DNA of 64,000 bases from an uncultured Corynebacterium sp. (GTDB lineage: Bacteria > Actinomycetota > Actinomycetes > Mycobacteriales > Mycobacteriaceae), in contig NZ_CAMIHZ010000009.1 of assembly GCF_946222305.1 (NCBI RefSeq), forward strand, positions 1 to 64,000. The letters run 5' to 3'. Within the stretch, counting starts at the first letter, position 1; every line of letters begins with the position of its first letter. The notes under the pieces were generated by a model. The model had not been told where the DNA came from and made no database searches. It was given only the letters and a program-made list of their open reading frames with translations. Below, piece by piece: positions 19,037-26,683 of the stretch. Position numbers and translations under genes: made by a program.

Positions 19037-20049
19037 CGATTGACCCCTCGGAAGACCCCGCCCGGGCCGCGCACGCGCAGCCCGGGCGCGGGCAATTCAC
19101 CCGGCCCGCAAATCAGCGACAAGCCCCCGGTAGCAAACGAAAGCAGCGCAAGGAGAGAAAGCGCCGCCGAGACCTCATCTGGATTCTGCTCGGAGTGCTG
19201 ATCCTGTTGTACCCAATTGTCGCCACGCTGTATAACGACTGGCAGCTCAACAGCCAAGCGGAAAAGTATTCCCAGGATGTCGATGACATCCAACCCCCGC
19301 AGTTGACCCAGCAATACTTACAGCAAGCTCGTGCGTACAACGCCTTTTTGGCGAAACAAGGCCACCACGCTCGCCCAGCGAAAGAGGGGGATGAGGGTTT
19401 CGACCGTTACATGAAAACCCTCAACCCGCCGGAAACCAAGGGCGTGATGGCACGTCTGCGCATCCCAGCTATCGATGTGGACCTACCGGTGTATCACACC
19501 ACCAATTCCAGCGTCCTCTACAAAGGCGTGGGCCACATGTACGGCTCCGACCTACCTGTGGGCGGAGACGGAACGAACTCCCTGCTGTCGGCCCACACCG
19601 GGATGGTTAATGCGTCCATGTTCGATAACCTCCGCAAGCTCAAAGACGGCGATGAGGTCTTTGTCGAGGTCATGGGCGAAAAACTGAAGTATAAGGTGCA
19701 TGGCAGCAAAGTTGTGAAACCTGATCAGTGGCAGCAGGTCACTTACGAAAAGGGCAAGGATAAGCTCACACTGGTCACGTGCACTCCTTACGGGATCAAC
19801 ACCGACCGGCTGCTCGTCAACGCCGAACGCGTTCCTCTGGACAACCCCAACGAACCATCGGATGGTTGGCGGCCTGTGCTGTCGTGGTGGATGATTCTGG
19901 ATCTCATCGTCATCGCCCTCGTTCTGCTTCTGGTGGCATGGCGGGAGTGGAGAGCGTGGCGTCGTAAAAAGAAAAGAGAAGAGCAAGCAGAGCAAGCAGC
20001 TGCGCAAAAGGAGACGAAGCCCACAGAGGTTTCTCATCCGACTTCATAG
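19033..20049 (+). CDS. Second class C-like sortase, no canonical lid motif
   Basis: A 338-residue sortase overlapping the tip pilin stop by 4 bases (ATGA). A long Arg/Pro/Gln-rich cytoplasmic N-terminus (about 45 residues) precedes the first membrane span. Catalytic His188 (SAHTG), Cys250 (TLVTC) and Arg259 are present, followed by a C-terminal membrane span near 285-305 and a Lys/Glu-rich tail. In the segment before the catalytic core, where the first sortase has Asp-Pro-Trp, this one reads EGDEGFDRY with no D-P-aromatic lid. It may act on the minor or tip subunit while the 10241 enzyme polymerises the shaft, as in other two-sortase pilus loci; that division is inference. Confidence 0.9.
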   Translation: MTIDPSEDPARAAHAQPGRGQFTRPANQRQAPGSKRKQRKERKRRRDLIWILLGVLILLYPIVATLYNDWQLNSQAEKYSQDVDDIQPPQLTQQYLQQARAYNAFLAKQGHHARPAKEGDEGFDRYMKTLNPPETKGVMARLRIPAIDVDLPVYHTTNSSVLYKGVGHMYGSDLPVGGDGTNSLLSAHTGMVNASMFDNLRKLKDGDEVFVEVMGEKLKYKVHGSKVVKPDQWQQVTYEKGKDKLTLVTCTPYGINTDRLLVNAERVPLDNPNEPSDGWRPVLSWWMILDLIVIALVLLLVAWREWRAWRRKKKREEQAEQAAAQKETKPTEVSHPTS

Positions 20050-20164
20050 GGTAGGTGTCTGCCTGGGCGGTAAGCTTTACGTGAGATGTCCACTGAACTC
20101 TGTTCCTGTCCGGTGCAATCAACCGCGCGCCGGCAGCGAGGGACAGTAGATCGAAAGTTAGGCC

Positions 20165-20743
20165 ATGACTGAAAAATCCACGTTTGCCGGTGCTTCGAAG
20201 GGGTTCGGCATCCTCATGCTCATCTTGTCGACCATCGGACTGTGGTTCTCCGCGCTGATCATGTACGACAAGCTCAAGCTCATGATGGACTCCAGCTTCA
20301 CCCCAGCTTGCACGCTCAATGATGTGATCTCGTGTTCGGACGTGATGGCCTCGGGTCAGGCCAGCGCCTTCGGTTTCCCGAACCCATTCATCGGCATGAT
20401 CGGGTTTCCAGTGGTCATGACCATCGCCGTGGTGCTGCTGATGGGGGCACGACTGCCACGGTGGATGTGGTGGTGCATGGTTGTTGGTTTGGGGCTCGCC
20501 GTGCTTTTCGTGCACTGGCTGGCCTATCAGGCGATCTTCAATATCGTCGCTTTGTGCCCTTGGTGCATGGTCGTGTGGACGGTCACCTTGCCGCTGTTTG
20601 TCATGACACTCACGCATACGCTTCGCGAATCTCGACGCCACGCTGGTCAAACCGTGGCGGGAGGCATTGCAGTCCCGTTGATCATCACCCTCGCGTGGTA
20701 TGCGGGCTTCGCCGCAGTCATGGCGATGCAATTCCTGATGTAA
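20165..20743 (+). CDS. Vitamin K epoxide reductase (VKOR) family membrane protein
   Basis: A 192-residue protein with four or five membrane helices and the VKOR cysteine set: loop cysteines Cys49 and Cys57, and the redox pair Cys131-Pro-Trp-Cys134 at a membrane edge. Bacterial VKORs replace DsbB, passing electrons from DsbA-like proteins to quinone. The gene follows the pilus operon by 115 bases on the same strand. The natural partner is the DsbA-like protein at 6964-7707, and the cysteine-rich tip pilin is an obvious client. In Actinomyces and C. diphtheriae, MdbA/VKOR activity is known to be needed for pilus assembly; a direct role here is inference from position. Confidence 0.9.
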   Translation: MTEKSTFAGASKGFGILMLILSTIGLWFSALIMYDKLKLMMDSSFTPACTLNDVISCSDVMASGQASAFGFPNPFIGMIGFPVVMTIAVVLLMGARLPRWMWWCMVVGLGLAVLFVHWLAYQAIFNIVALCPWCMVVWTVTLPLFVMTLTHTLRESRRHAGQTVAGGIAVPLIITLAWYAGFAAVMAMQFLM

Positions 20744-20755
20744 CCGGTTAAGGCT

Positions 20756-20780
20756 GGTGGGGGGGCGACTGGGGGGGGAG
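20756..20780. repeat. Paired poly-G tracts between convergent genes
   Basis: Runs of seven G (20759-20765) and eight G (20771-20778) lie 5 bases apart in the 52-base gap between the convergent VKOR and nadE genes. They are not coding. Confidence 0.7.
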
Positions 20781-20795
20781 AGATGACGATTCCCG

Positions 20796-21698
20796 TTAGT
20801 TCTCCCGCCACCAGGTGTCTTGGGGTGTGGCCGGGGTAGTCCGCTTGTGACGAGAGACTCGCCAGAGATGCTCGATGCGTGCAGCAGCTTCCTCCGAAAC
20901 CTCCTCGCCCTGCAGGTAGGCATCGATATCGGTGTAACGAACGCCGAGGGCTTCCTCGTCGGGCAAAGCGGGGCGATCCTCTTCCAAGTCGGCAGTTGGA
21001 ACCTTTTCCCAGGTGGAATCGGGTGCGCCCATCTCCCGGAGAAGAGCTGCGCCCTGGTTTTTAGTCAGTCCCGCGAGAGGCATGACATCTGCGGCACCGT
21101 CACCGTGCTTGGTGTAGAAACCGGTTACTGCTTCTGCAGCGTGATCGGTGCCAATGACCAGAAGCCCCCGCTGGCCTGCAATGGCATATTGCGCAATCAT
21201 GCGTTGCCGGGCCTTGACGTTTCCCTTATTGAAGTCGGTGAGCTCGGAGACGTGCATAGCCTCCGCTCCGGCCTCGGCCAGCGCATCGGTAGCCGGCTTA
21301 ATGTTGACGACCACTGACTCACTGGGTTGGATGAAACGCAGGGCGACCTGCGCGTCCTCTTCATCGGCCTGCGTGCCATAGGGCAATCGGACAGCAACAA
21401 ACGTGGCGGGGGTGGAAGTGGCTACGTCCTGATCAGGCTGACCTAAAGTCTCTGCTTCAGACCAGCCAGCCCGTTCCTCATTGAGCTGCTCTACTGCCAT
21501 CTGAGCCAGCTTGCCCGCCAGTGTGGAATCCTGTCCACCGGAAATACCCAAGACAAAACCTTTGGCGCCAGTCGTCTTCAGGTAGTCGACAAGGAACTGC
21601 ACCCGGCTAGCGATTTCCTCAGCTGCCACGATCGACGGCTGCGAGTGGAGTTCCGCAATAATCCGTTCTTGCAGGGGGTGGGAGTATGTTTTCGGCAT
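20796..21698 (-). CDS. nadE: NH3-dependent NAD+ synthetase
   Basis: A 300-residue N-type ATP pyrophosphatase that amidates nicotinic acid adenine dinucleotide to NAD+. The PP-loop signature ISGGQDST lies near residue 52, and later conserved blocks include GTDHAAEAVTGFYTKHGDG and the PTADLEE segment. There is no N-terminal nitrilase (glutaminase) domain, so free ammonia is the expected nitrogen donor, unlike the two-domain M. tuberculosis NadE. I place the start at 21698 (MPKTYSH) because AGAAAGG sits 7 bases upstream; an upstream ATG at 21722 would add eight residues without a good ribosome-binding site. The gene converges on VKOR. Confidence 0.92.
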   Translation of the reverse strand: MPKTYSHPLQERIIAELHSQPSIVAAEEIASRVQFLVDYLKTTGAKGFVLGISGGQDSTLAGKLAQMAVEQLNEERAGWSEAETLGQPDQDVATSTPATFVAVRLPYGTQADEEDAQVALRFIQPSESVVVNIKPATDALAEAGAEAMHVSELTDFNKGNVKARQRMIAQYAIAGQRGLLVIGTDHAAEAVTGFYTKHGDGAADVMPLAGLTKNQGAALLREMGAPDSTWEKVPTADLEEDRPALPDEEALGVRYTDIDAYLQGEEVSEEAAARIEHLWRVSRHKRTTPATPQDTWWREN

Positions 21699-21933
21699 TG
21701 GCAGGCCTTTCTGCGGGTACATGGCAGCGCAAAGGCGCTGGTTTTGGATTATCTCAGGCTATCGCGTAATATCATCGCTTGTGTTTGTGCTGAACACCTT
21801 AGCGCACACCGGAGGTGCCACCGCAGTGGTGCTATCCATCGCGGTTCCCTAAAGCTCTCAGGCTTCTAGCCCTTGAGCTTTGTGGAGGAACAGGTGTTGA
21901 GCTTTTAGATGTCGATGAAGAAAGGAGCGCCCG

Positions 21934-22056
21934 ATGAAGGTCCGTAAGTCCCTTCGGTCGCTGAAGAACAAGCCGGGCGCCCAGGTCGTTCGTCGCCACG
22001 GTAAGGTCTACGTGATTAACAAGAAAGATCCTCGTTTTAAGGCTCGTCAGGGCTAA
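21934..22056 (+). CDS. rpmJ: Ribosomal protein bL36, zinc-free type
   Basis: A 40-residue basic protein beginning MKVRKSLRSLKNKPG and ending KDPRFKARQG, which is the large-subunit protein bL36. It has none of the four zinc-binding Cys/His residues of the classical form (C-minus type, 40 rather than 37-38 residues). The ribosome-binding site AAAGGAG is 6 bases before the ATG. A terminator follows at 22091. It is monocistronic and away from the main ribosomal operons. In some bacteria C-minus copies are under Zur control and replace the zinc form; no convincing Zur box was identified upstream. Confidence 0.95.
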   Translation: MKVRKSLRSLKNKPGAQVVRRHGKVYVINKKDPRFKARQG

Positions 22057-22090
22057 CTAGATCCTCATGGCTCCATTTTTGGGGCCTGTA

Positions 22091-22127
22091 ATCCCGCTGT
22101 CACCGCTTATGGTGTGGCGGGATTTTT
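22091..22127 (+). terminator. Terminator of rpmJ
   Basis: The stem ATCCCGC (22091-22097) / GCGGGAT (22117-22123) has additional CACC/GGTG pairing inside and is followed by a T-run. Confidence 0.8.
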
Positions 22128-22356
22128 CTTTTCTCTGACGCCAATGGGCTCCGATAAAGAGTGGTCCTTAAAGCGGTCTGATTAGGAAAGGGTGTCTTGA
22201 GGCTGTCGGGGTTGGCGGAAGTGCTTGGAATCTAGCGGGGTGGGGGGTGCCGATAATCCGTTGGGTTCAGGTGGGGGTGAATTACAAGAATGTTTTTCGG
22301 GGGCTCAACATGTAGTGGCAGACGTAAAACCCCACCTGCGAATTCCCTCAATGTAA

Positions 22357-22372
22357 CTACTATATGTTGTAT
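22357..22372 (+). promoter_or_regulatory. NrdR box 1 upstream of nrdH
   Basis: The core CTATATGTTG (22360-22369) matches the NrdR consensus CwAtATaTwG at nine of ten positions. It pairs with a second box 32 bases downstream. NrdR represses ribonucleotide reductase genes when dATP is abundant. Confidence 0.7.
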
Positions 22373-22388
22373 TCAAGCTTTGTAATTA

Positions 22389-22404
22389 CCCCAAAATATA
22401 GTGG
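22389..22404 (+). promoter_or_regulatory. NrdR box 2 upstream of nrdH
   Basis: The core CAAAATATAG (22392-22401) matches CwAtATaTwG at nine of ten positions. Its start is 32 bases from box 1, about three helical turns, which is the usual arrangement of NrdR box pairs. Confidence 0.7.
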
Positions 22405-22609
22405 TGATTGAGTTGTGTGGAGGTAATGGGGCGTGTAGTCTCGGACGAGCCAGCGCAGCCGCGGATGACGGGTTCGAATGCCCCATGAGGGGAAGTATTT
22501 CGGCCCCGTGGATTAAATCCAAGCCATCCACGTTGAAGTTGTCATCGCCCGAGATTTAACGCCAAGGTACGAACTACACCGCCATGCCGAACCAGGAGAA
22601 TCACACGCC

Positions 22610-22840
22610 ATGATCACCGTCTACACCAAGCCAGCATGTGTCCAGTGCAAGGCCACCACTCGCGCCCTCGATAAGGCCGGTCTGGAGTATGACCTCATCG
22701 ACATCAGCCTGGACGATGAGGCTCGCGATTACGTCATGGCTCTGGGGCACCTGCAGGCGCCAGTAGTCGTATCTGGTGACGCTCACTGGTCCGGTTTCCG
22801 TCCGGATCGCATCCGTACCCTGGCTGCAGAGGCTGCCTAA
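22610..22840 (+). CDS. nrdH: Glutaredoxin-like protein NrdH
   Basis: A 76-residue thioredoxin-fold redoxin that delivers electrons to class Ib ribonucleotide reductase. The redox pair is Cys-Val-Gln-Cys near residues 10-13, after ITVYTKP. The NrdH signature WSGFRPD near residues 60-66 separates it from true glutaredoxins. It is the first gene of nrdHIE, behind two NrdR boxes, and GGAG precedes the ATG. Two hairpins lie between it and nrdI. Confidence 0.96.
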   Translation: MITVYTKPACVQCKATTRALDKAGLEYDLIDISLDDEARDYVMALGHLQAPVVVSGDAHWSGFRPDRIRTLAAEAA

Positions 22841-22850
22841 AACTTCTCTT

Positions 22851-22870
22851 CCCAAGGAGAACCCCTTGGG
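22851..22870 (+). promoter_or_regulatory. Intercistronic hairpin A (nrdH-nrdI)
   Basis: CCCAAGG / CCTTGGG form a perfect 7-bp stem with a 6-base loop just after the nrdH stop. There is no T-run, so a terminator is unlikely; mRNA stabilisation or processing is more plausible. Confidence 0.55.
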
Positions 22871-22881
22871 GATAACCACAG

Positions 22882-22909
22882 CGCCCCCAGCCTGCCCAGG
22901 CTGGGGGCG
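22882..22909 (+). promoter_or_regulatory. Intercistronic hairpin B (nrdH-nrdI), 13-bp GC-rich stem
   Basis: CGCCCCCAGCCTG (22882-22894) pairs perfectly with CAGGCTGGGGGCG (22897-22909), separated by two bases. No T-run follows. It lies 24 bases before the nrdI start. Confidence 0.65.
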
Positions 22910-22933
22910 TGACTAGTAGCGGAAGATGATCCA

Positions 22934-23377
22934 TTGCTTATCACGTACTTTTCGTCCACGACGGAAAATACTCACCGCTTCGTGCAGAAGCTCGGACTTC
23001 CAGCCAAGCGGATCCCACTGCGCCGTGGCGATGCCCCATTGATTGTCACCGAGCCTCATGTCCTCATCGTTCCCACGTATGGGGGAGGAGCTGGAATGAC
23101 CAAGGACTTGAACCGGCCCGTACCCAAACAGGTTATTCGGTTCCTAAACAATGAAAACAACCGAAACCTCTTGCGGGGAGTCATCGCAGCGGGAAACCTC
23201 AACTTCGGAGTGGACTTCTGCAAGGCGGGTGAAGTGGTCTCCGCCAAGTGCCAGGTGCCTTACCTTTACCGGTTCGAGCTCATGGGCACAGACCACGATG
23301 TGCAGCGGGTTAGGGAAGGGCTCGACGAGTTCGAGGCATCCCTGCGCGAGGAGGGTCGCTGGCAACACATCGCCTAG
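22934..23377 (+). CDS. nrdI: Flavodoxin-like protein NrdI
   Basis: A 147-residue flavodoxin-fold protein that provides the oxidant for assembling the dimanganese-tyrosyl radical cofactor of NrdF. The FMN phosphate loop is at the N-terminus (YFSSTTENTHRF), and a central block reads VPTYGGG. The start is a TTG behind GGAAG; the only nearby ATG (22926) is out of frame. It follows nrdH by 93 bases, occupied by two hairpins, and precedes nrdE by 193 bases. Confidence 0.95.
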   Translation: MLITYFSSTTENTHRFVQKLGLPAKRIPLRRGDAPLIVTEPHVLIVPTYGGGAGMTKDLNRPVPKQVIRFLNNENNRNLLRGVIAAGNLNFGVDFCKAGEVVSAKCQVPYLYRFELMGTDHDVQRVREGLDEFEASLREEGRWQHIA

Positions 23378-23397
23378 GGATTACCGAAAACGAGGGC

Positions 23398-23471
23398 GCC
23401 AGCGGGGCGTCGAAATAAAAAGAACACAGGCCACACAGCGAAAGTGGGCCAAATCTCGGTGAGTGAAACGG
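23398..23471 (+). repeat. Dispersed GGCGTCG motif, long copy upstream of nrdE
   Basis: The core GCCAGCGGGGCGTCGAAATA is followed by AAAAGAA. A further 45 bases down to GTGAGTGAA align with the sequence upstream of nrdF (26684-26760). It is non-coding and lies between nrdI and nrdE. Confidence 0.6.
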
Positions 23472-23570
23472 ATGTCCGGAAACTTGCCTAAACTAGCCAG
23501 AAGAAAATAGCTCGTTCGACTACCGGCGCCAGCCGGGGAGCAACGAAGCGCACACAGAGGAGAGGTATTC

Positions 23571-25733
23571 ATGACGACGAGCGAAGTTGGTAAGACCGTA
23601 GCCGAGCCGGTAAGCGAATCGGAGCAGCTGGATTACCATGCGCTGAACGCCATGCTGAACCTGTACGACAAGGATGGAAACATCCAGTTCGACAAGGATC
23701 GCGAAGCGGCAAACCAGTTCTTCCTACAGCATGTGAACCAGAACACGGTGTTCTTCCACGACCTGCAGGAAAAGCTGCACTACTTGGTAGAGAACAAGTA
23801 CTACGACAAGGCTGTGCTGGACCACTACGACTTTCCATTCGTGAAGTCTCTGTTTAAGCGCGCCTACGCGAAGAAGTTCCGCTTCCAGTCTTTCCTGGGT
23901 GCGTACAAGTACTACACCTCCTACACGCTGAAGACGTTCAACGGTAAGCGCTACCTGGAGCGCTTCGAGGATCGTGTGTGCATGGTGGCACTTGGCCTCG
24001 CCGCCGGTGACCGCGACCTCGCGGAGGGCCTCGTGGATGAGATCATGGATGGCCGTTTCCAGCCTGCGACGCCGACGTTCCTCAACATTGGCAAGGCGCA
24101 GCGAGGCGAGCCGGTCAGCTGCTTCCTGCTGCGTATTGAAGACAATATGGAGTCCATCGGACGTTCCATCAACTCCGCGCTGCAGCTGTCCAAGCGCGGT
24201 GGCGGTGTGGCGCTGCTGCTGAGCAATATTCGCGAGGCTGGCGCGCCGATTAAGCACATCGAGAACCAGTCTTCCGGTGTTATTCCAGTAATGAAGCTGC
24301 TGGAGGATGCGTTCTCTTACGCCAACCAGCTGGGCGCGCGCCAGGGCGCCGGTGCTGTCTACTTGCACGCACACCACCCAGATATCCTGCGCTTCTTGGA
24401 CACTAAGCGAGAGAATGCCGACGAAAAGATCCGCATCAAGACCCTCTCCCTGGGTGTGGTGATTCCGGACATCACCTTCGAATTGGCGAAGAACAACGAC
24501 GATATGTACCTGTTCTCCCCCTACGATGTGGAGCGCATCTACGGCAAGCCATTCGCAGACGTTCCAGTCAGCGAACACTACGAGGAAATGGTCGAGGACC
24601 CGCGTATTCGTAAGCAGAAGATCAATGCGCGCCAGTTCTTCCAGACCTTGGCTGAAATTCAGTTCGAGTCCGGCTACCCGTACATCATGTTCGAGGACAC
24701 CGTGAACCGCGCTAATCCCATCGAGGGGCGTATCACGCACTCCAACCTGTGCTCGGAGATCCTGCAGGTATCCACGCCATCGATTTTCAACGCTGACCTG
24801 ACCTACGAAAAGATCGGCGACGACATCTCCTGCAACCTGGGTTCACTGAACATCGCCAAGGCAGTCGATAGCGAGGACTTCTCCAAGACCATCGAGACCG
24901 CTATCCGTGGCTTGACCGCCGTGGCCGACCAGACCAGCATCGACTCGGTTCCGTCCGTGCGGCAGGGCAACGACAACTCCCACGCCATCGGTCTGGGTCA
25001 GATGAACCTGCATGGATTCTTGGGGCGCGAGCACATCCACTACGGTTCCGAAGAAGCACTGGACTTTACCAATGTTTACTTCGCCTCGGTGATGTATGAA
25101 GCGATCAAGGCTTCCAACAAGATTGCGCAGGAGCGGGGCGAGTCCTTCACGAACTTCGAGAACTCCGAGTACGCCACCGGCGCATTCTTCGACCGTTACA
25201 ACCCGGCTGAGTTCCAGCCGAAGACTGAACGTGTTCGGGAGATCATCGACAACTCCAGCATCCAGGTGCCATCTGCCGACGACTGGGCTGCGTTGAAGAA
25301 GTCCGTGCAGCAGCACGGTCTGTACAACCGCAACCTGCAGGCGGTGCCGCCGACAGGCTCGATCTCATACATCAACAACTCCACGTCCTCGATTCACCCG
25401 ATCGCCTCCAAGATTGAGATCCGTAAGGAAGGCAAGATCGGCCGCGTGTACTACCCAGCTCCGTACATGACGAACGACAATCTGGACTACTACCAGGATG
25501 CCTACGAAATCGGTTTCGAGAAGATCATCGACACCTACGCAGTGGCAACCAAATACGTGGATCAGGGGCTGTCCTTGACGTTGTTCTTCAAGGACACCGC
25601 CACAACTCGCGACATCAACCGCGCGCAGATTTACGCGTGGCGCAAGGGAATCAAGACGATCTACTACATCCGTCTGCGGCAAACCGCGCTGGTCGGCACG
25701 GAGGTCGAGGGCTGCGTCAGCTGCATGCTCTAA
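23571..25733 (+). CDS. nrdE: Class Ib ribonucleoside-diphosphate reductase, alpha subunit
   Basis: A 720-residue catalytic subunit reducing ribonucleoside diphosphates to deoxynucleotides. Landmarks in order: the N-terminal NrdE-type helical region without an extended ATP cone, the QPATPTFLN substrate block near residue 165, the NLCSEI loop near 395, the PPTGSISYINNSTSS block near 600, and the C-terminal redox tail GCVSCML that is re-reduced by NrdH. The ribosome-binding site GGAGAGG lies 7 bases before the ATG. It is third in nrdHIE, although the 193-base gap allows its own promoter (TAAACT-like -10 near 23489). nrdF is 1.1 kb downstream, beyond the opposing ferritin gene. Confidence 0.97.
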   Translation: MTTSEVGKTVAEPVSESEQLDYHALNAMLNLYDKDGNIQFDKDREAANQFFLQHVNQNTVFFHDLQEKLHYLVENKYYDKAVLDHYDFPFVKSLFKRAYAKKFRFQSFLGAYKYYTSYTLKTFNGKRYLERFEDRVCMVALGLAAGDRDLAEGLVDEIMDGRFQPATPTFLNIGKAQRGEPVSCFLLRIEDNMESIGRSINSALQLSKRGGGVALLLSNIREAGAPIKHIENQSSGVIPVMKLLEDAFSYANQLGARQGAGAVYLHAHHPDILRFLDTKRENADEKIRIKTLSLGVVIPDITFELAKNNDDMYLFSPYDVERIYGKPFADVPVSEHYEEMVEDPRIRKQKINARQFFQTLAEIQFESGYPYIMFEDTVNRANPIEGRITHSNLCSEILQVSTPSIFNADLTYEKIGDDISCNLGSLNIAKAVDSEDFSKTIETAIRGLTAVADQTSIDSVPSVRQGNDNSHAIGLGQMNLHGFLGREHIHYGSEEALDFTNVYFASVMYEAIKASNKIAQERGESFTNFENSEYATGAFFDRYNPAEFQPKTERVREIIDNSSIQVPSADDWAALKKSVQQHGLYNRNLQAVPPTGSISYINNSTSSIHPIASKIEIRKEGKIGRVYYPAPYMTNDNLDYYQDAYEIGFEKIIDTYAVATKYVDQGLSLTLFFKDTATTRDINRAQIYAWRKGIKTIYYIRLRQTALVGTEVEGCVSCML

Positions 25734-25915
25734 AGCGAGCGGCTGTTGCCGGCGGCTGTGCCTGAAGCGGAGCCAGCCGTGGTCGCAACCGCACCGGCGG
25801 GAGTCTTAGTCACCGAGGCAGTAGCGGGCGGAACCTCTTGGTTTTGGCGGTAAGCGGCAGCGCTAGTCGTTAACGGCCAGCGCACAGCGGCACGGTCAAC
25901 GGCAGCGCACAACAA

Positions 25916-25945
25916 AAGGGGAGCGGTTTCAAAACTGCTCCCCTT
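25916..25945 (-). terminator. Terminator of ftn
   Basis: AAGGGGAGC (25916-25924) pairs with GCTCCCCTT (25937-25945), with further pairing in the loop. On the minus strand it is followed by TTTTG, orienting it for the ferritin gene whose stop is at 25979. It may also stop nrdE read-through. Confidence 0.8.
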
Positions 25946-25978
25946 AGTCGTTCCCGCTTCAAGCGGTGTGATGTAGCT

Positions 25979-26467
25979 CTAGCGCTCGCCCAGCTCCGAA
26001 TCGATACGCAGCAGGCCAGAGCCCTCGTTGCCGGCCAGCTTGATGCGATCGATGATCTCGCCAACCGTGGCCTCCTCCTCAATCTGCTCGCTCAGGAAAG
26101 CGTTCAGCAGAGAACGGGAGTCGATATCGTTCACCTCATCGGCGGTACGAGCCAAATCGCGGATCATCTCCGAAACCTTCTTCTCGTGCTCCAAAGCAGC
26201 CTCGAAAGCGTCCAGCGGAGTGGAGATCTTGATGGTCGGCATTTCCACGGTCTCGATATCGACACGTGCATCGCGGTCCAGCAGGTGGCTCGCGAAGCGC
26301 TGGGCGTGGCTGCGCTCCTCAGCGGCCTGCGCAAACATCCAATCGCGCATGCCGGGGAAGGAAAGGCGATCCAGTTCGTAAGCCAGCTGGGTGTACACCA
26401 GAGCGGCCTGGTGTTCGGCAATCACTTGGTCGTTAAGTTGCTTCTGAAACTTCTCGTCAATGCTCAT
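25979..26467 (-). CDS. ftn: Ferritin
   Basis: A 162-residue four-helix iron-storage protein. Ferroxidase ligands are visible: Glu near residue 18 (IAEHQA), the EERSHAQRF pair near 50-53, and the Gln/Glu cluster EQIEEE near 130. There is no haem-binding Met of the bacterioferritin type, so this is a ferritin. It sits between nrdE and nrdF on the opposite strand. A DtxR-like site lies about 64-82 bases upstream. In C. glutamicum ftn is activated by DtxR under iron sufficiency; the same control is inferred here. Confidence 0.95.
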   Translation of the reverse strand: MSIDEKFQKQLNDQVIAEHQAALVYTQLAYELDRLSFPGMRDWMFAQAAEERSHAQRFASHLLDRDARVDIETVEMPTIKISTPLDAFEAALEHEKKVSEMIRDLARTADEVNDIDSRSLLNAFLSEQIEEEATVGEIIDRIKLAGNEGSGLLRIDSELGER

Positions 26468-26530
26468 ACCACCGAAGATACAAGCACTGTGCCGACCCCG
26501 CTAGCAATATGAGCCTATCCTTCTCCCCAG

Positions 26531-26549
26531 TTTCATAAGCCTTGCCTAA
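26531..26549 (-). promoter_or_regulatory. DtxR-like iron-box upstream of ftn
   Basis: On the minus strand the site reads TTAGGCAAGGCTTATGAAA. It matches the corynebacterial DtxR consensus (TTAGGTTAGGCTAACCTAA) at about 13 of 19 positions, including the left half TTAGG and central AGGCT. Confidence 0.4.
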
Positions 26550-26683
26550 AAACTTATTGTCGGTTTCCCAGTGCTCTGTGCGCTGGCCGGCTTTAGAGTC
26601 TTTTTCTCTTCACCTTCTTATTCGACGCCAATGTTGCCCGCCCGCGGCGCCAGCCGGAAGTTAGAGGGGAGCAGAGGAGCCGA

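Larger units (their letters stand above)
22128..22609. other. Long non-coding region before nrdH
   Basis: The bases between the rpmJ terminator and nrdH contain no convincing gene. They hold a copy of the dispersed GGCGTC motif (near 22137-22143, minus orientation), two NrdR boxes (listed separately) and about 200 bases of leader after the boxes. GGGGCGT at 22428-22434 can pair with ATGCCCC near 22478-22484, giving the leader a long-range stem. The long leader leaves room for further control. Confidence 0.5.

Noticed and set aside
22428..22490. Possible tRNA-like structure: GGGGCGT ... GGGTTCGAATGCCCC upstream of nrdH
   Set aside because: The T-loop-like GGTTCGAA and a 7-bp acceptor-like stem are present, but the 3' half of the T-stem is missing, the length is only about 57 bases, and no anticodon arm can be drawn. 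Kept only as a possible leader stem.
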